This document shows, piece after piece, positions 16,050-24,857 of a stretch of 53,302 bases of DNA. The translations under genes and the position numbers were made by a program. This DNA comes from an uncultured Clostridia bacterium. GTDB lineage: Bacteria > Bacillota > Clostridia > TANB77 > CAG-508. The stretch is from the NCBI GenBank assembly GCA_934122035.1, contig CAKOVP010000005.1, positions 1 to 53,302 of the forward strand, written 5' to 3'. Under the pieces are notes generated by a model. That model saw only the letters and a list, made by a program, of their open reading frames with translations, did no database searches and was not told the origin of the DNA. Positions within the stretch are counted from its first letter, which is position 1. The number at the start of each line of letters is the position of its first letter.

Positions 16050-18713
16050 ATGAGAAAAACTAAAAGAAGGATAAAATTGATATTCATACTACTAATGATA
16101 ATTGGTATTATTATTATAATGTGTGCTTCGCGTACAATTACCAAAAAAAACGATACCAGTATTTTTAAACAAGAGAAAGAAGAGAAAGACATAGAAAATA
16201 TTAATGACAACATTACTCCAAGTGAAATCGATTATTCAGAAAATGAAATAGAAGTATCAAACTATGATTTAACTACTTATAAAAATAATGAGGTAAATGA
16301 AAATAGAGATTCTTTGAAAGAAAACAATGAAATACAAATAAATCCGCATAAAGATGAGAATACTGGTATTGAGTATATAACATATGAGGATTTTGGAGCT
16401 AAATCTGATGATAACTATGACAATTATGAAGCTATAAAAGCTGCTCACAATTATGCTAATTTGTATAATTATGAAGTTAGAGCAACGTTGCCTTCTTACA
16501 ACATATATAAACTAGATGACATTGACCCAATTGTGGTAAAAACTAATACAAATTGGAATAATGCAAAAATTATAATACATGATGAAAATATAAACAATTT
16601 ACGAACTAAAGATTATCCTATTTTTAAGATTGAAAGTACTGAAAAAAATATAATAATAAATGATACTAAAAAATTAGATAAAATAAAAATAAGTAAAGAC
16701 ACAAAGAAAATTTCTGAACTAGCAGGTTATGGAAATAGAATGTGCATTGCATATAATGAAGAAAAAAAACAATATATTAGAAGTGGATATAATAGCAGTG
16801 TAGGAAATGCACAAACAGATTTTTTTAAAATAGATAATGATGGAAATGTATTAAATGAAATTCAATGGGATTTTGGTAAAGTTACTAAAATAATGTTAAT
16901 ACCAATTCAAGAAGAAACTTTAACTATACAAAATGCTGAGTTTGTAACTGTATTGCCCAAAGAAGATTACGAGCAGAAGTCGGGATATTTTAATAGAAAT
17001 ATTATATGCAATAGGAGTAATACCATTATTAAAAATATAAATCATACAGTTGATAATGAAGAAAAAATTGGAGGACCGTACTTTGGATTTATCAGAATAT
17101 CGTATGTAGCTGATGTTGAATTAGACAATCTAAGTTTGTATTCACATAAATATAAAACTGCATCAAACTATGACTTAATTCTTGAGTATTGTGTTAATAT
17201 CATAATGGATAATATTACATCTAATGACATTGAAGCAACAGATAGATGGGGAATTACAGGTACCAATTATACAAAAGATATTATATACAAAAATTGTACA
17301 CTAAATAGAATAGATTCACACTGTGGAGTGTATAATCTTACAATAAAAGATTGTGTTATAGGAGTTAAAGGACTACCACTTAATGGAGCTGGAAAACTTA
17401 GTATATTAAATACAGCAAGAAAAGGTGGAAATGAATTTATTAACTTAAGATCAGACTATGGAAGTACTTGGAACGGAGATATAGAAATATATAATTGTAC
17501 TTTTGATAGCAGTAAAACAAGTAGACTAATAAGCTTTAGTGTATCATATGATAAAAATGGAGAACTACATGATTATGGTTATGATAGAGTCTTACCTAAT
17601 ATCTATATAGATGGATTAATAATAAATAATACAAGTAATGATTATTTATTAGAGTATATATTTTTAAATAATGAATCAAGTACTGGCAATGCTCAAGATG
17701 ATTTGATAAAAGCAGGTTATATTTTACCATCAAAAATAGAAGTAAAAAATTATAGTATTGAGAATAAAAAAAGACTAAAAGCTTTTTATAAAGACTTTGA
17801 AGGTAGTAAAAATGTTAGTACAAATATAGCTATACCAGATAAGCCAGTATTGAACTTATTAGATAGCGAAGGAAAAGAATACGAGAGTGGCAACTTAACT
17901 AATAAAGATATAACTTTAAATGTATCGAGGGTAAAAAATGTAACAAATGAAATTTCTGTAAATGAACAAAAAGTAGATAGCAATTCTGTGTTAACCAAAA
18001 CAGGAGAATACTCTATTGTGGTAGTATCTGTTGATATTGCAGGAAATACTGAACAAGATAATTATGAAGTTATAATTGATAAAATTGCACCAACAATAGA
18101 AGGTGTTGAAAAAGGCAGTGTGTATTACGAAAGCGTTACACCAATTGTAAAAGACAATGATATAAAAAGTGCCAAATTATATTTAAGTGGCAATTTAGTT
18201 AATGGATACAAATTAAATAGTACTATAGAGCAAGTTGGAAGATATGATTTAGAGGTAATAGACCAAGCTGGAAATGTGACTAGAACAGATTTTGAAATAA
18301 AAGAACCAACTATAACAAATTTAAAAAAATATACAATAAAAGAAGATAAGTTTATAAGAGGAATAGAACAAGGAACAGAACTAAAAACATTTTCGGAAAA
18401 CTCTGCAATTAATCAAAAGTATACGGTTTATAGAAATAATAAAGAACTAAAAGAGTCTGATATTCTAAAGACAGGAGATGTATTGGAAATAGGCAAAAAA
18501 GAATATACATTGATAGTAAGTGGAGACTTAAATAAAGATGGAAAAGTTTCAATAATAGATTTAATGAAAATGAAAAGGTATATTATTGCAAATAATGAGT
18601 TGACTGAACTAGAGCTAAAAGCAGGAGACATTAATGATGACGGTAAAATCGATATTATTGATGTAATGAGGTGTGTAAGAATAATAACTAACAAAGATAA
18701 TATTACAAAATAA
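16050..18713 (+). CDS. secreted beta-helix protein with C-terminal type I dockerin
   Basis: The start is the ATG at 16050, with GAAGGG 7 bases upstream; this gives 887 aa. An N-terminal hydrophobic segment (about 10-28) is a signal peptide or anchor without a lipobox. Residues about 110-610 look like a pectate-lyase-type right-handed beta-helix: it opens with 'YEDFGAKSDDNYDNYEAIKA' and has many Asn-rich turns such as 'NIIMDNITSNDIEATDRWG'. One or two Ig-like domains follow (about 630-790). Residues 825-887 are a two-repeat dockerin with calcium loops DLNKDGKVSIID (826-837) and DINDDGKIDIID (860-871). Beta-helix proteins of this kind often cleave or epimerise polysaccharide. The catalytic class cannot be told. 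The next gene encodes a cohesin-like wall protein, a plausible docking partner. Confidence 0.8.
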   Translation: MRKTKRRIKLIFILLMIIGIIIIMCASRTITKKNDTSIFKQEKEEKDIENINDNITPSEIDYSENEIEVSNYDLTTYKNNEVNENRDSLKENNEIQINPHKDENTGIEYITYEDFGAKSDDNYDNYEAIKAAHNYANLYNYEVRATLPSYNIYKLDDIDPIVVKTNTNWNNAKIIIHDENINNLRTKDYPIFKIESTEKNIIINDTKKLDKIKISKDTKKISELAGYGNRMCIAYNEEKKQYIRSGYNSSVGNAQTDFFKIDNDGNVLNEIQWDFGKVTKIMLIPIQEETLTIQNAEFVTVLPKEDYEQKSGYFNRNIICNRSNTIIKNINHTVDNEEKIGGPYFGFIRISYVADVELDNLSLYSHKYKTASNYDLILEYCVNIIMDNITSNDIEATDRWGITGTNYTKDIIYKNCTLNRIDSHCGVYNLTIKDCVIGVKGLPLNGAGKLSILNTARKGGNEFINLRSDYGSTWNGDIEIYNCTFDSSKTSRLISFSVSYDKNGELHDYGYDRVLPNIYIDGLIINNTSNDYLLEYIFLNNESSTGNAQDDLIKAGYILPSKIEVKNYSIENKKRLKAFYKDFEGSKNVSTNIAIPDKPVLNLLDSEGKEYESGNLTNKDITLNVSRVKNVTNEISVNEQKVDSNSVLTKTGEYSIVVVSVDIAGNTEQDNYEVIIDKIAPTIEGVEKGSVYYESVTPIVKDNDIKSAKLYLSGNLVNGYKLNSTIEQVGRYDLEVIDQAGNVTRTDFEIKEPTITNLKKYTIKEDKFIRGIEQGTELKTFSENSAINQKYTVYRNNKELKESDILKTGDVLEIGKKEYTLIVSGDLNKDGKVSIIDLMKMKRYIIANNELTELELKAGDINDDGKIDIIDVMRCVRIITNKDNITK

Positions 18714-18744
18714 TGTCAAATTAATAACAATTGTGTAACATTCG

Positions 18745-18773
18745 TTGACACTAAAATTTCAATTGTATATAAT
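18745..18773 (+). promoter_or_regulatory. consensus sigma-A promoter of the cohesin-like gene
   Basis: TTGACA (18745-18750) and TATAAT (18768-18773) are separated by 17 bases, a perfect match. Transcription should start near 18780, leaving only a very short leader before the GGGAG site (18786-18790). It gives the wall protein expression independent of the upstream operon. Confidence 0.85.
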
Positions 18774-18798
18774 CTAAAGAAAAATGGGAGAAAAAATC

Positions 18799-19590
18799 AT
18801 GAAAACTTTTATAAAACTATGTGTATTAACAATTGTAATAACTTTAATGTATACTTGTGCATATTCTTGCTTGGCAGAAACTACACTTAATGTAAGCTTA
18901 AAATCGAATAACGATAATATAGCAAAAGATCAGAAAGAAATTACATTATATTTAAATCTTAAAAATTATGATTCTGATGGAATACTAGGATATGAAGCAA
19001 CTTTGGAATATGATAAAGAAGTATTTGAAGAAGTATCAATGATTGGTTTAAATGGATGGGAAAAACCAGAATACAATTCAACAACAAACAAATTTGTTTC
19101 GACAACAAAAGAGGCAAAAACAAATACAAACATTGCTGAAATAAAATTAAAACTTAAAGACCAAGTAACAAAAACAGCAACTCAAGTATCAATAAAAGAA
19201 TTAATTGTATCTGATGGAATGGAATCAAAAACTTTTAATTTATCTAAAAAGTTTAATATTTTAATAAATCAAAAAGATACAGAAAAGAATATTACAGATG
19301 ACAATGTAATAAATGATAATACAATAAATGATAATATTCCAAACCAAAGAGAAAATGAAGTCGCAAACGATATTATAACGGAAAATAATACTATAAAAAA
19401 TGATGTGAAAGGCAATAATCAAACAACAAATATTTCTGTAAATGAAATATCTAAAAATCAAACAGATTCAACAACAGCAACCAAAAAAATGCCACAAACA
19501 GGTGGAATATCAACATTTATTTTAATTGCAATAATTTCTGCAGTGGCAATTGTATGTTATATAAAATATCGTTCAATACAAATAAAATAA
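18799..19590 (+). CDS. cell-wall-anchored cohesin-like protein (MPQTG sortase signal)
   Basis: The start is the ATG at 18799, with GGGAG 8 bases upstream (263 aa); the ATG at 18784 precedes that site. The protein has a signal peptide (1-26, cleavage after 'SCLA'). A cohesin-like beta-sandwich (about 27-155) shows 'ITLYLNLKNYDSDGILGYEA', 'LEYDKEVFEEVSM' and 'NIAEIKLKLKD'. An Asn/Thr-rich, repetitive linker (about 160-228) follows. MPQTG (231-235), a hydrophobic helix and a basic tail form a sortase substrate end. Cohesins bind dockerins, and the preceding gene ends in a dockerin. The fold call is from pattern only: a related carbohydrate-binding sandwich is possible. No sortase gene is in the window. 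Confidence 0.72.
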   Translation: MKTFIKLCVLTIVITLMYTCAYSCLAETTLNVSLKSNNDNIAKDQKEITLYLNLKNYDSDGILGYEATLEYDKEVFEEVSMIGLNGWEKPEYNSTTNKFVSTTKEAKTNTNIAEIKLKLKDQVTKTATQVSIKELIVSDGMESKTFNLSKKFNILINQKDTEKNITDDNVINDNTINDNIPNQRENEVANDIITENNTIKNDVKGNNQTTNISVNEISKNQTDSTTATKKMPQTGGISTFILIAIISAVAIVCYIKYRSIQIK

Positions 19591-19606
19591 TAAGCGTATA
19601 ATTATT

Positions 19607-19644
19607 AAAAAATCTCTTTAATTTAAAAATTAGAGAGATTTTTT
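19607..19644 (+). terminator. intrinsic terminator after the cohesin-like gene
   Basis: An 18-bp stem with one G-U pair (19607-19624 with 19627-19644) ends in TTTTTT. The A-rich left arm would make it work on the minus strand as well. Confidence 0.85.
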
Positions 19645-19679
19645 GCATTAAAATTAAAATTGATTTTTTATAAAAACTA

Positions 19680-19709
19680 TTGCAAATATATATAATCTTT
19701 TTGTATAAT
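19680..19709 (+). promoter_or_regulatory. promoter of the Wzz/kinase/phosphatase module
   Basis: TTGCAA (19680-19685) and TATAAT (19704-19709) are separated by 18 bases. The regulatory trio is therefore a separate transcription unit. Confidence 0.55.
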
Positions 19710-19749
19710 ATACAGGTAAATAAAATAAATAGAAAGAGAAGAAAAAACA

Positions 19750-20466
19750 ATGGAAGAGTTAGATTTAAAAGATTTATTAAATATGTTTTGGAACAGAAGA
19801 GCACAAATTAGAGTAATTGTTGCTATTTTTCTAGTATTAGGTTTCTTGTATTCCTTTATTTATGTAAAACCAGCTTACAAGGCAACAACAACAATTATTC
19901 TTGCAAAATCATCATCTAGTGACGAAGGAACAGAAACTATTACAACATCTGATTTAACTTTAAATCAAAAATTGGTTTCAACATATACTTCACTTATAAA
20001 AAGTAAAACTGTATTAGAAGAAGTTATAAGAAACCTTAGCATAGATAGAACAGAGGAGTCGCTAAAAAATAATATAACAGTAAGTGCTGTAAAAGATACG
20101 GATTTAATTCAAATTTCTGTAACAGATAGCAATCCTGAGACTGCAAGAAGAATTGCGGAAGAAGCAGCAAATGTTTTTATGGCAAGAGTTGCAAAAGGTG
20201 TATATAATATAAACAATGTTCAAGTTTGGGATAAGGCAGAAACACCATCAGGACCATACAATATTAACCATGTAAAAGATATAATTATATTTATTTTTAT
20301 AGGAATAGTGGCATCTGTTGTTTATGTATTAATTGCTAATATGCTAGATACAACAATAAAATCGAAAGAAGATATTGAAAAGAAATTAGGACTTACTGTT
20401 TTAACAATTATACCTATTTGTGACTTTGAAAATACAGCTAAAAACAAAAAAGGAGGTAAAAGATAA
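19750..20466 (+). CDS. Wzz/CpsC-type chain-length determinant and kinase activator
   Basis: This 238-aa polysaccharide co-polymerase has two membrane segments (about 19-38 and 178-198) around an extracellular domain. That domain is rich in helix-forming residues and includes 'DLTLNQKLVSTYTSLIKSKT' (about 75-94). The proline motif 'AETPSGPYNIN' precedes the second segment, as in the Wzz/CapA/CpsC family. The short cytoplasmic C-terminus would activate the kinase encoded next. The genes overlap by one base (TAATG, with GGAGG upstream). It controls the length of Wzy-dependent chains. Confidence 0.92.
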   Translation: MEELDLKDLLNMFWNRRAQIRVIVAIFLVLGFLYSFIYVKPAYKATTTIILAKSSSSDEGTETITTSDLTLNQKLVSTYTSLIKSKTVLEEVIRNLSIDRTEESLKNNITVSAVKDTDLIQISVTDSNPETARRIAEEAANVFMARVAKGVYNINNVQVWDKAETPSGPYNINHVKDIIIFIFIGIVASVVYVLIANMLDTTIKSKEDIEKKLGLTVLTIIPICDFENTAKNKKGGKR

Positions 20467-21356
20467 TGAGAAAAGAAATTATAACATTTAGAGATCCAAA
20501 ATCTCCTATATCAGAAGTTTTTAGAACACTTAGAACTAATATTCAGTTTATGAATACAAAAAATGGATTAAAATCAATACTTATAACAAGTACTTCACCA
20601 GCAGAAGGAAAGAGCTGGACTGCAGCAAATTTAGCAGTTACATTTGCACAAGCTGGAAAGAAAGTTATTTTAATTGACTGTGATATGAGAAAAGGAAGAC
20701 AATTCTCTATATTTGGAGTTCCTCCAACACCAGGTATTTCTAACTTTTTATCTGGTATAGGACCAGATGGCAAAGATAGTGACGAAAATGTTTTGTCATA
20801 TGTAAGACCAACAGAGATTGATAACTTATTTGTAATTACAGCAGGAAATGTTCCACCAAACCCATCAGAACTTTTAACTTCTGATTTAATGCCAGAATCT
20901 TTAGAAACACTAAAAAAAGTTTCAGATATGATTATAATAGATGGTACTCCTAGTGACCTTGTTACTGATGCGGTAATTTTATCTAGATATGTAGATACTA
21001 CTATTATTGTAACTGCATATAAGGAAACAAAAATGGAAGCTTTGGAAAAGGTTAAAAAGGAAATTTTAAATGTTGGTGGAAAAATTGCAGGAGTTGTTAT
21101 AAACAAAATGCCAATAGCACAGAAAAAATATTATAGTTCATATTATTATGGCTCAACAACACCAGCAATAAGAAAAACATCTAAAGAAGATCAAATAAGG
21201 ATGCAAAGAATACAAGAAAATAGACAAAGAGCAGAAGAAATTTTAAAGCAAAATAAAATTCAAGAAGAAGCAAATTCTAAAACACCAGAAGAGCTTATGA
21301 AACAAATGAATGATTACTTATCAGAACAAAAAAATCAGTTGAAAAAGGATGAATAA
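20466..21356 (+). CDS. bacterial tyrosine kinase CpsD/CapB/YwqD type
   Basis: This 296-aa BY-kinase has Walker A 'TSTSPAEGKSWTAANLAV' (about 41-58) and Walker A' 'VILIDCDMRKGRQ' (about 69-81). The third nucleotide motif is 'MIIIDGTPSD'. A tyrosine-rich patch 'KKYYSSYYYGS' (about 219-229) is the likely autophosphorylation cluster. It is followed by a charged, probably coiled tail of about 60 residues, so the cluster is internal rather than at the extreme C-terminus as usual. It works with the membrane activator upstream and the phosphatase downstream to control chain length and export. Confidence 0.92.
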   Translation: MRKEIITFRDPKSPISEVFRTLRTNIQFMNTKNGLKSILITSTSPAEGKSWTAANLAVTFAQAGKKVILIDCDMRKGRQFSIFGVPPTPGISNFLSGIGPDGKDSDENVLSYVRPTEIDNLFVITAGNVPPNPSELLTSDLMPESLETLKKVSDMIIIDGTPSDLVTDAVILSRYVDTTIIVTAYKETKMEALEKVKKEILNVGGKIAGVVINKMPIAQKKYYSSYYYGSTTPAIRKTSKEDQIRMQRIQENRQRAEEILKQNKIQEEANSKTPEELMKQMNDYLSEQKNQLKKDE

Positions 21357-21358
21357 TT

Positions 21359-22102
21359 ATGATAGATGTACATTCTCATATTGTTTTTGAGGTTGATGAT
21401 GGAGCAAAAAGTATAGAACAATCCTTAGAAATATTGCAGGAGGCAAAAGAGGCTGGTTTTACAGATATAATTTTGACTCCTCATTATATAGATGGCTATT
21501 ACGACAATGATGCAGAAATAATTAATAATAAAATTGCAAAGTTGCAAAGCTTGCAAAATGATGTAAATTTGCATTCTGGAAATGAAATATATATAACAGA
21601 AAACATAATGGAACTAATAAGCCAAAAAAAGGCTCAAACATTGGCAGGAAGCAGGTATGTTTTATTTGAACTACCTTTAAATGCAGAGGCTTTAAATTTA
21701 AATAGAGTTGTATATTCAATACTAGGTGAAAGAAAAATTCCTGTTTTGGCGCATCCAGAAAGATACCCAGAAGTGCAGAAAGACCCTAATATGTTAATAC
21801 CATTAATAAATGAAGGCATAATACTGCAATCAAATTATGGAAGCATTGTGGGCCAATATGGTAAAGAAGCAAAAAATACAATTAAAAAGATGTTAAATTC
21901 TAATATGGTACACTTGCTGGGTTCAGATGTGCATAGACCTGGAACAATATATTGGAATATAGAAGAAGCTAAAAATAAAATTGCAAAAATAGTTGGAGAG
22001 GCTAAATTAGAAGAACTTACAACTATTAATCCTGGAAAGATATTAAAAAACGAAGTAATGGATATAGATGAACCAATTAAAGTAAAAAAAGGTTGGTTCT
22101 AG
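21359..22102 (+). CDS. PHP-family tyrosine-protein phosphatase CpsB/YwqE type
   Basis: This 247-aa manganese-dependent phosphatase of the PHP superfamily has metal ligands in 'MIDVHSHIVFEVDDGAK' (His5, His7) and 'IILTPHYIDGYY'. Others are in 'HSGNEIYITENI', 'PVLAHPERYPEV' (about 128-139) and 'LLGSDVHRPG'. It should dephosphorylate the BY-kinase encoded 2 bases upstream. The order co-polymerase, kinase, phosphatase is that of Gram-positive EPS loci. A terminator follows directly. Confidence 0.93.
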   Translation: MIDVHSHIVFEVDDGAKSIEQSLEILQEAKEAGFTDIILTPHYIDGYYDNDAEIINNKIAKLQSLQNDVNLHSGNEIYITENIMELISQKKAQTLAGSRYVLFELPLNAEALNLNRVVYSILGERKIPVLAHPERYPEVQKDPNMLIPLINEGIILQSNYGSIVGQYGKEAKNTIKKMLNSNMVHLLGSDVHRPGTIYWNIEEAKNKIAKIVGEAKLEELTTINPGKILKNEVMDIDEPIKVKKGWF

Positions 22103-22107
22103 AGAAG

Positions 22108-22142
22108 AAAAAGACGATTCAAAATAACGAGTCGTCTTTTTT
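22108..22142 (+). terminator. intrinsic terminator at the end of the first polysaccharide locus
   Basis: A 13-bp stem, AAAAAGACGATTC (22108-22120) with GAGTCGTCTTTTT (22129-22141) and one G-U pair, ends in a T run just after the phosphatase stop codon. Confidence 0.85.
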
Positions 22143-22291
22143 AGTTATTAATTTTATTTGTTCTAATAAAATAATGTGTAGAAAAATTTAGTTTATAAAT
22201 TTTTACAAGTGAATAAGTTTATCAAATATTTTAATTTTATAGAAAATAAAAAGAAAAAATTTATTATAGTGAAAGGAGAAAATTTTATAAT

Positions 22292-23200
22292 ATGCAAGAA
22301 ACAAAAACAATGAATCTTATAACAAAATATTTTCCAAAACATATAAAAGAAGCTTTAGAAAATAATATTTCTGAAGAAGAAGTAAATATTATAGAAGAAA
22401 TTAGAATTAGAATAAATCTTCCAATAATAGTAAAATTAGCGGAAAAAGAAAAAATTATAGATTATAAAGTATCAACCGAAGACATAAATTATATATTTCA
22501 AAAAATATGCGAAAACTCCATTTATGCATATCAAAACCAAATAGCAAATGGGTTTGTTACAATAAAAGGTGGAAATAGAGTTGGGATAGTTGGAACAGCG
22601 GTAGTACAAAATGGCAAGGTAACTAATTTAAATTATGTATCTGGCTTAAATTTTAGAATTGCACAGGAAATTATTGGCTGCAGTAATAAAATAATTCCGA
22701 GCATAATAAGAGGAGAAACAATTTATAATACATTAATAATTGCAATGCCAGGAATGGGCAAAACCACATTATTAAGAGATATAATAAGGAACCTAAGTAA
22801 TGGATTTACAGATGGCAACACAAAAATAAAAGGTCAAAATATATCTGTTATTGATGAAAGAGGAGAAATTTCTGCAACATACAGAGGGGGTTCTCAAAAT
22901 GATTTAGGAATAAGAACTGATGTATTAAACGATATACCAAAAGCAATAGGAATGAAAATGGCAATAAGGTCTATGGCACCGCAAATAATTGCTGCTGACG
23001 AAATTGGAAGCGTAGATGATGTTAATGCAATACAATATGCCATATGCTGTGGAATAAAAGGAATATTCACAGCCCATGGTAACAGCGTAGAAGATGTGAA
23101 AAAGAATACAGAGCTAAAATCTCTGATAGATAATAAAATATTTGAAAAGTTTATAATAATAAAAAAGGAAGATGGAAGACGAAAAATTATTGTAGAGTAA
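22292..23200 (+). CDS. spoIIIAA: stage III sporulation protein AA homologue (orphan ATPase)
   Basis: This 302-aa protein matches SpoIIIAA in length and motifs. It has 'ENSIYAYQNQIANGFVTIKG', 'GNRVGIVGTAVV' and 'GLNFRIAQEIIG'. Walker A is 'AMPGMGKTTLLRDI' (151-164), then 'ISVIDERGEISATYRGG' and 'DEIGSVDDVNAI'. SpoIIIAA is the secretion-type ATPase of the mother-cell SpoIIIA-SpoIIQ channel. Normally spoIIIAB to AH follow at once. Here none does: rdgB comes next after 164 bases. The AAAGGAG site is 13 bases from the ATG, a rather long spacing. It may be a relic, or have a non-sporulation role like other orphan homologues. Confidence 0.85.
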   Translation: MQETKTMNLITKYFPKHIKEALENNISEEEVNIIEEIRIRINLPIIVKLAEKEKIIDYKVSTEDINYIFQKICENSIYAYQNQIANGFVTIKGGNRVGIVGTAVVQNGKVTNLNYVSGLNFRIAQEIIGCSNKIIPSIIRGETIYNTLIIAMPGMGKTTLLRDIIRNLSNGFTDGNTKIKGQNISVIDERGEISATYRGGSQNDLGIRTDVLNDIPKAIGMKMAIRSMAPQIIAADEIGSVDDVNAIQYAICCGIKGIFTAHGNSVEDVKKNTELKSLIDNKIFEKFIIIKKEDGRRKIIVE

Positions 23201-23364
23201 GTGGTAGAATTATATAAAGTAAAAGGTTAATAAAAAACAATGTAAGTAGGTAAAATACTTGAATTTATAGCAGTAAATAGTGTAAAATATGAGATGAAAA
23301 ATTATATAATAATTATTAATTTTCTATAAATTTAAATTAGAAAATTTAGAACTAGGAGGAAAAT

Positions 23365-23982
23365 ATGAAAATAATATATGGAACATCTAATAAAGCAAAA
23401 ATTGCTCAAGTAGAAGAATACTTGGAATATAAAGGAATAAACATGGAACTTATATCATTAGCAGATATAGGATTTAACGAAGAAATAGAAGAAAATGGTA
23501 CTACATTTGAGGAAAATTCAATGATTAAGGCAAAGGCAATACAGAAATACTGCAAGAAAAATAATATAGAATATCCTATTTTAACAGATGATGCAGGGCT
23601 TTGCGTAGATGCACTAAATGGAGAACCAGGTGTTTATAGTGCAAGATATGCAGGAGATCACGCTCCACAAATTGTTGCAATTACAAAAGTATTGGATAAA
23701 ATGAAAGATGTACCAGACGAAAAAAGAACTGCAAAATTTGTATGTGTATTAACATTGGTAATGCCAAATGGAGAAACTAAAGTCGTAAGAGGTGAAACAC
23801 AAGGAAAAATAGTTAGAACTCCTGGACCATTAGGAAAACTTACATATAGTCCAATATTTATTCCAGATGGATTTAATAAAACTATGAATGAATTAACAGA
23901 AAAAGAAATTGGTACAACTCATAGAGAGAAAGCACTAAATGAACTACTAAAATTATTAAAAGAAGAAAAATATTTAGACTAA
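23365..23982 (+). CDS. rdgB: RdgB/HAM1 non-canonical purine NTP pyrophosphatase
   Basis: This 205-aa enzyme hydrolyses dITP, XTP and ITP to monophosphates, keeping deaminated purines out of nucleic acids. The substrate motif is 'GTSNKAKIAQVEEYL' at the N-terminus. 'EENGTTFEENSMIKA' carries the metal glutamates, 'LTDDAGLCVDALNGEPG' has the catalytic aspartate (about Asp75) and 'SARYAG' follows. 'YSPIFIPDGFNKTMNEL' and 'THREKALNEL' complete the C-terminal half. AGGAGG precedes the start. It looks intact and of normal length. Confidence 0.95.
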   Translation: MKIIYGTSNKAKIAQVEEYLEYKGINMELISLADIGFNEEIEENGTTFEENSMIKAKAIQKYCKKNNIEYPILTDDAGLCVDALNGEPGVYSARYAGDHAPQIVAITKVLDKMKDVPDEKRTAKFVCVLTLVMPNGETKVVRGETQGKIVRTPGPLGKLTYSPIFIPDGFNKTMNELTEKEIGTTHREKALNELLKLLKEEKYLD

Positions 23983-23986
23983 AATA

Positions 23987-24015
23987 TTGAAATGATTGGC
24001 ATTTATCTATATAAT
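23987..24015 (+). promoter_or_regulatory. promoter of rpiA
   Basis: TTGAAA (23987-23992) and TATAAT (24010-24015) are separated by 17 bases, in the short gap between rdgB and rpiA. Confidence 0.65.
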
Positions 24016-24050
24016 ATACAAAGAAAAAATATGACTTACGGAGGATTAAA

Positions 24051-24749
24051 ATGGATTGGAACAGAGAACTTATGGAAAAACCATTATGGAAAGAAGAAAT
24101 TAAAAATAGAGAACAAAAAGAAGCTATTGCAAGAAAAATTGCAAAAAGAGTTCAAAATGGAGATGTAATAGGATTTGGCTCTGGTTCAACATCTTATTTA
24201 ACTGTTATTGAAATTGCAAAAAAATGTGAAGAAGAGAATATAAAAATAACGGCGATTCCAACTTCAAAAGAAATAGAGATGCTTTGCTCATATTTAAATA
24301 TACCAACTGCAAGTATTATGGAAAAAAAGCCAGATTGGTGTTTTGATGGAGCAGACGAAGTAGACCACGATAATTGGATGATAAAAGGCAGAGGAGCAGC
24401 AATGTTTAAGGAAAAATTAAACATAAAAACATCTGCTAAAACTTATATTTTAATAGATGACTCTAAGGTTGTAAATACTTTAGGAACAAGCTTTCCAGTT
24501 CCTGTAGAGATTTATCCAAATGCTGCTTTCTATGTAAAAGAAGAATTATATAAGCTAGGAGCCAACCGTCAAAATGTAAGACAAGCTTTAAAAAAAGATG
24601 GACCTGTTATTACAGAGAATGGAAATATAATTATAGATGTGTATTTTGACAATATAACACCAGATTTGGAACGTAGAATTAAAGAGATTACTGGTGTAGT
24701 AGAGTCTGGACTATTTATAGGCTACAATGTGGAAATCGTAAAAGATTAG
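24051..24749 (+). CDS. rpiA: ribose-5-phosphate isomerase A
   Basis: This 232-aa enzyme interconverts ribose-5-phosphate and ribulose-5-phosphate in the pentose phosphate pathway. Motifs are 'VIGFGSGSTSYLTVIEIA' (phosphate binding), 'PDWCFDGADEVDHDNWMIKG' with catalytic aspartates (about 102-121), 'GRGAAMFKEK' and 'FPVPVEIYPNA'. An N-terminal extension of roughly 20 residues precedes the usual 'AIARKIA' helix. GGAGG precedes the start. It closes the housekeeping island between the two glycan loci. Confidence 0.93.
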   Translation: MDWNRELMEKPLWKEEIKNREQKEAIARKIAKRVQNGDVIGFGSGSTSYLTVIEIAKKCEEENIKITAIPTSKEIEMLCSYLNIPTASIMEKKPDWCFDGADEVDHDNWMIKGRGAAMFKEKLNIKTSAKTYILIDDSKVVNTLGTSFPVPVEIYPNAAFYVKEELYKLGANRQNVRQALKKDGPVITENGNIIIDVYFDNITPDLERRIKEITGVVESGLFIGYNVEIVKD

Positions 24750-24819
24750 AATAGCATTTAATTTAATTAATAAGTGTAGCAAGTTATAAATTATAAAAAT
24801 ATGTAAGTATAAATTAAAG

Positions 24820-24857
24820 AAAGGGATAACCAATTTTATTAGTGGTTATAAGAAAAA
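24820..24857 (+). promoter_or_regulatory. ribosome binding site separated from its start codon by a hairpin
   Basis: AAAGGG (24820-24825) is 32 bases from the ATG at 24858. Between them lies a 7-bp stem, ATAACCA (24826-24832) with TGGTTAT (24843-24849). If folded, it leaves only 8 bases between site and start, a normal spacing. No closer ribosome binding site is visible. Confidence 0.5.

Noticed and set aside
20543..21106. A 187-codon minus-strand reading frame
   Set aside because: It is a shadow of the BY-kinase gene, whose frame carries all kinase motifs.
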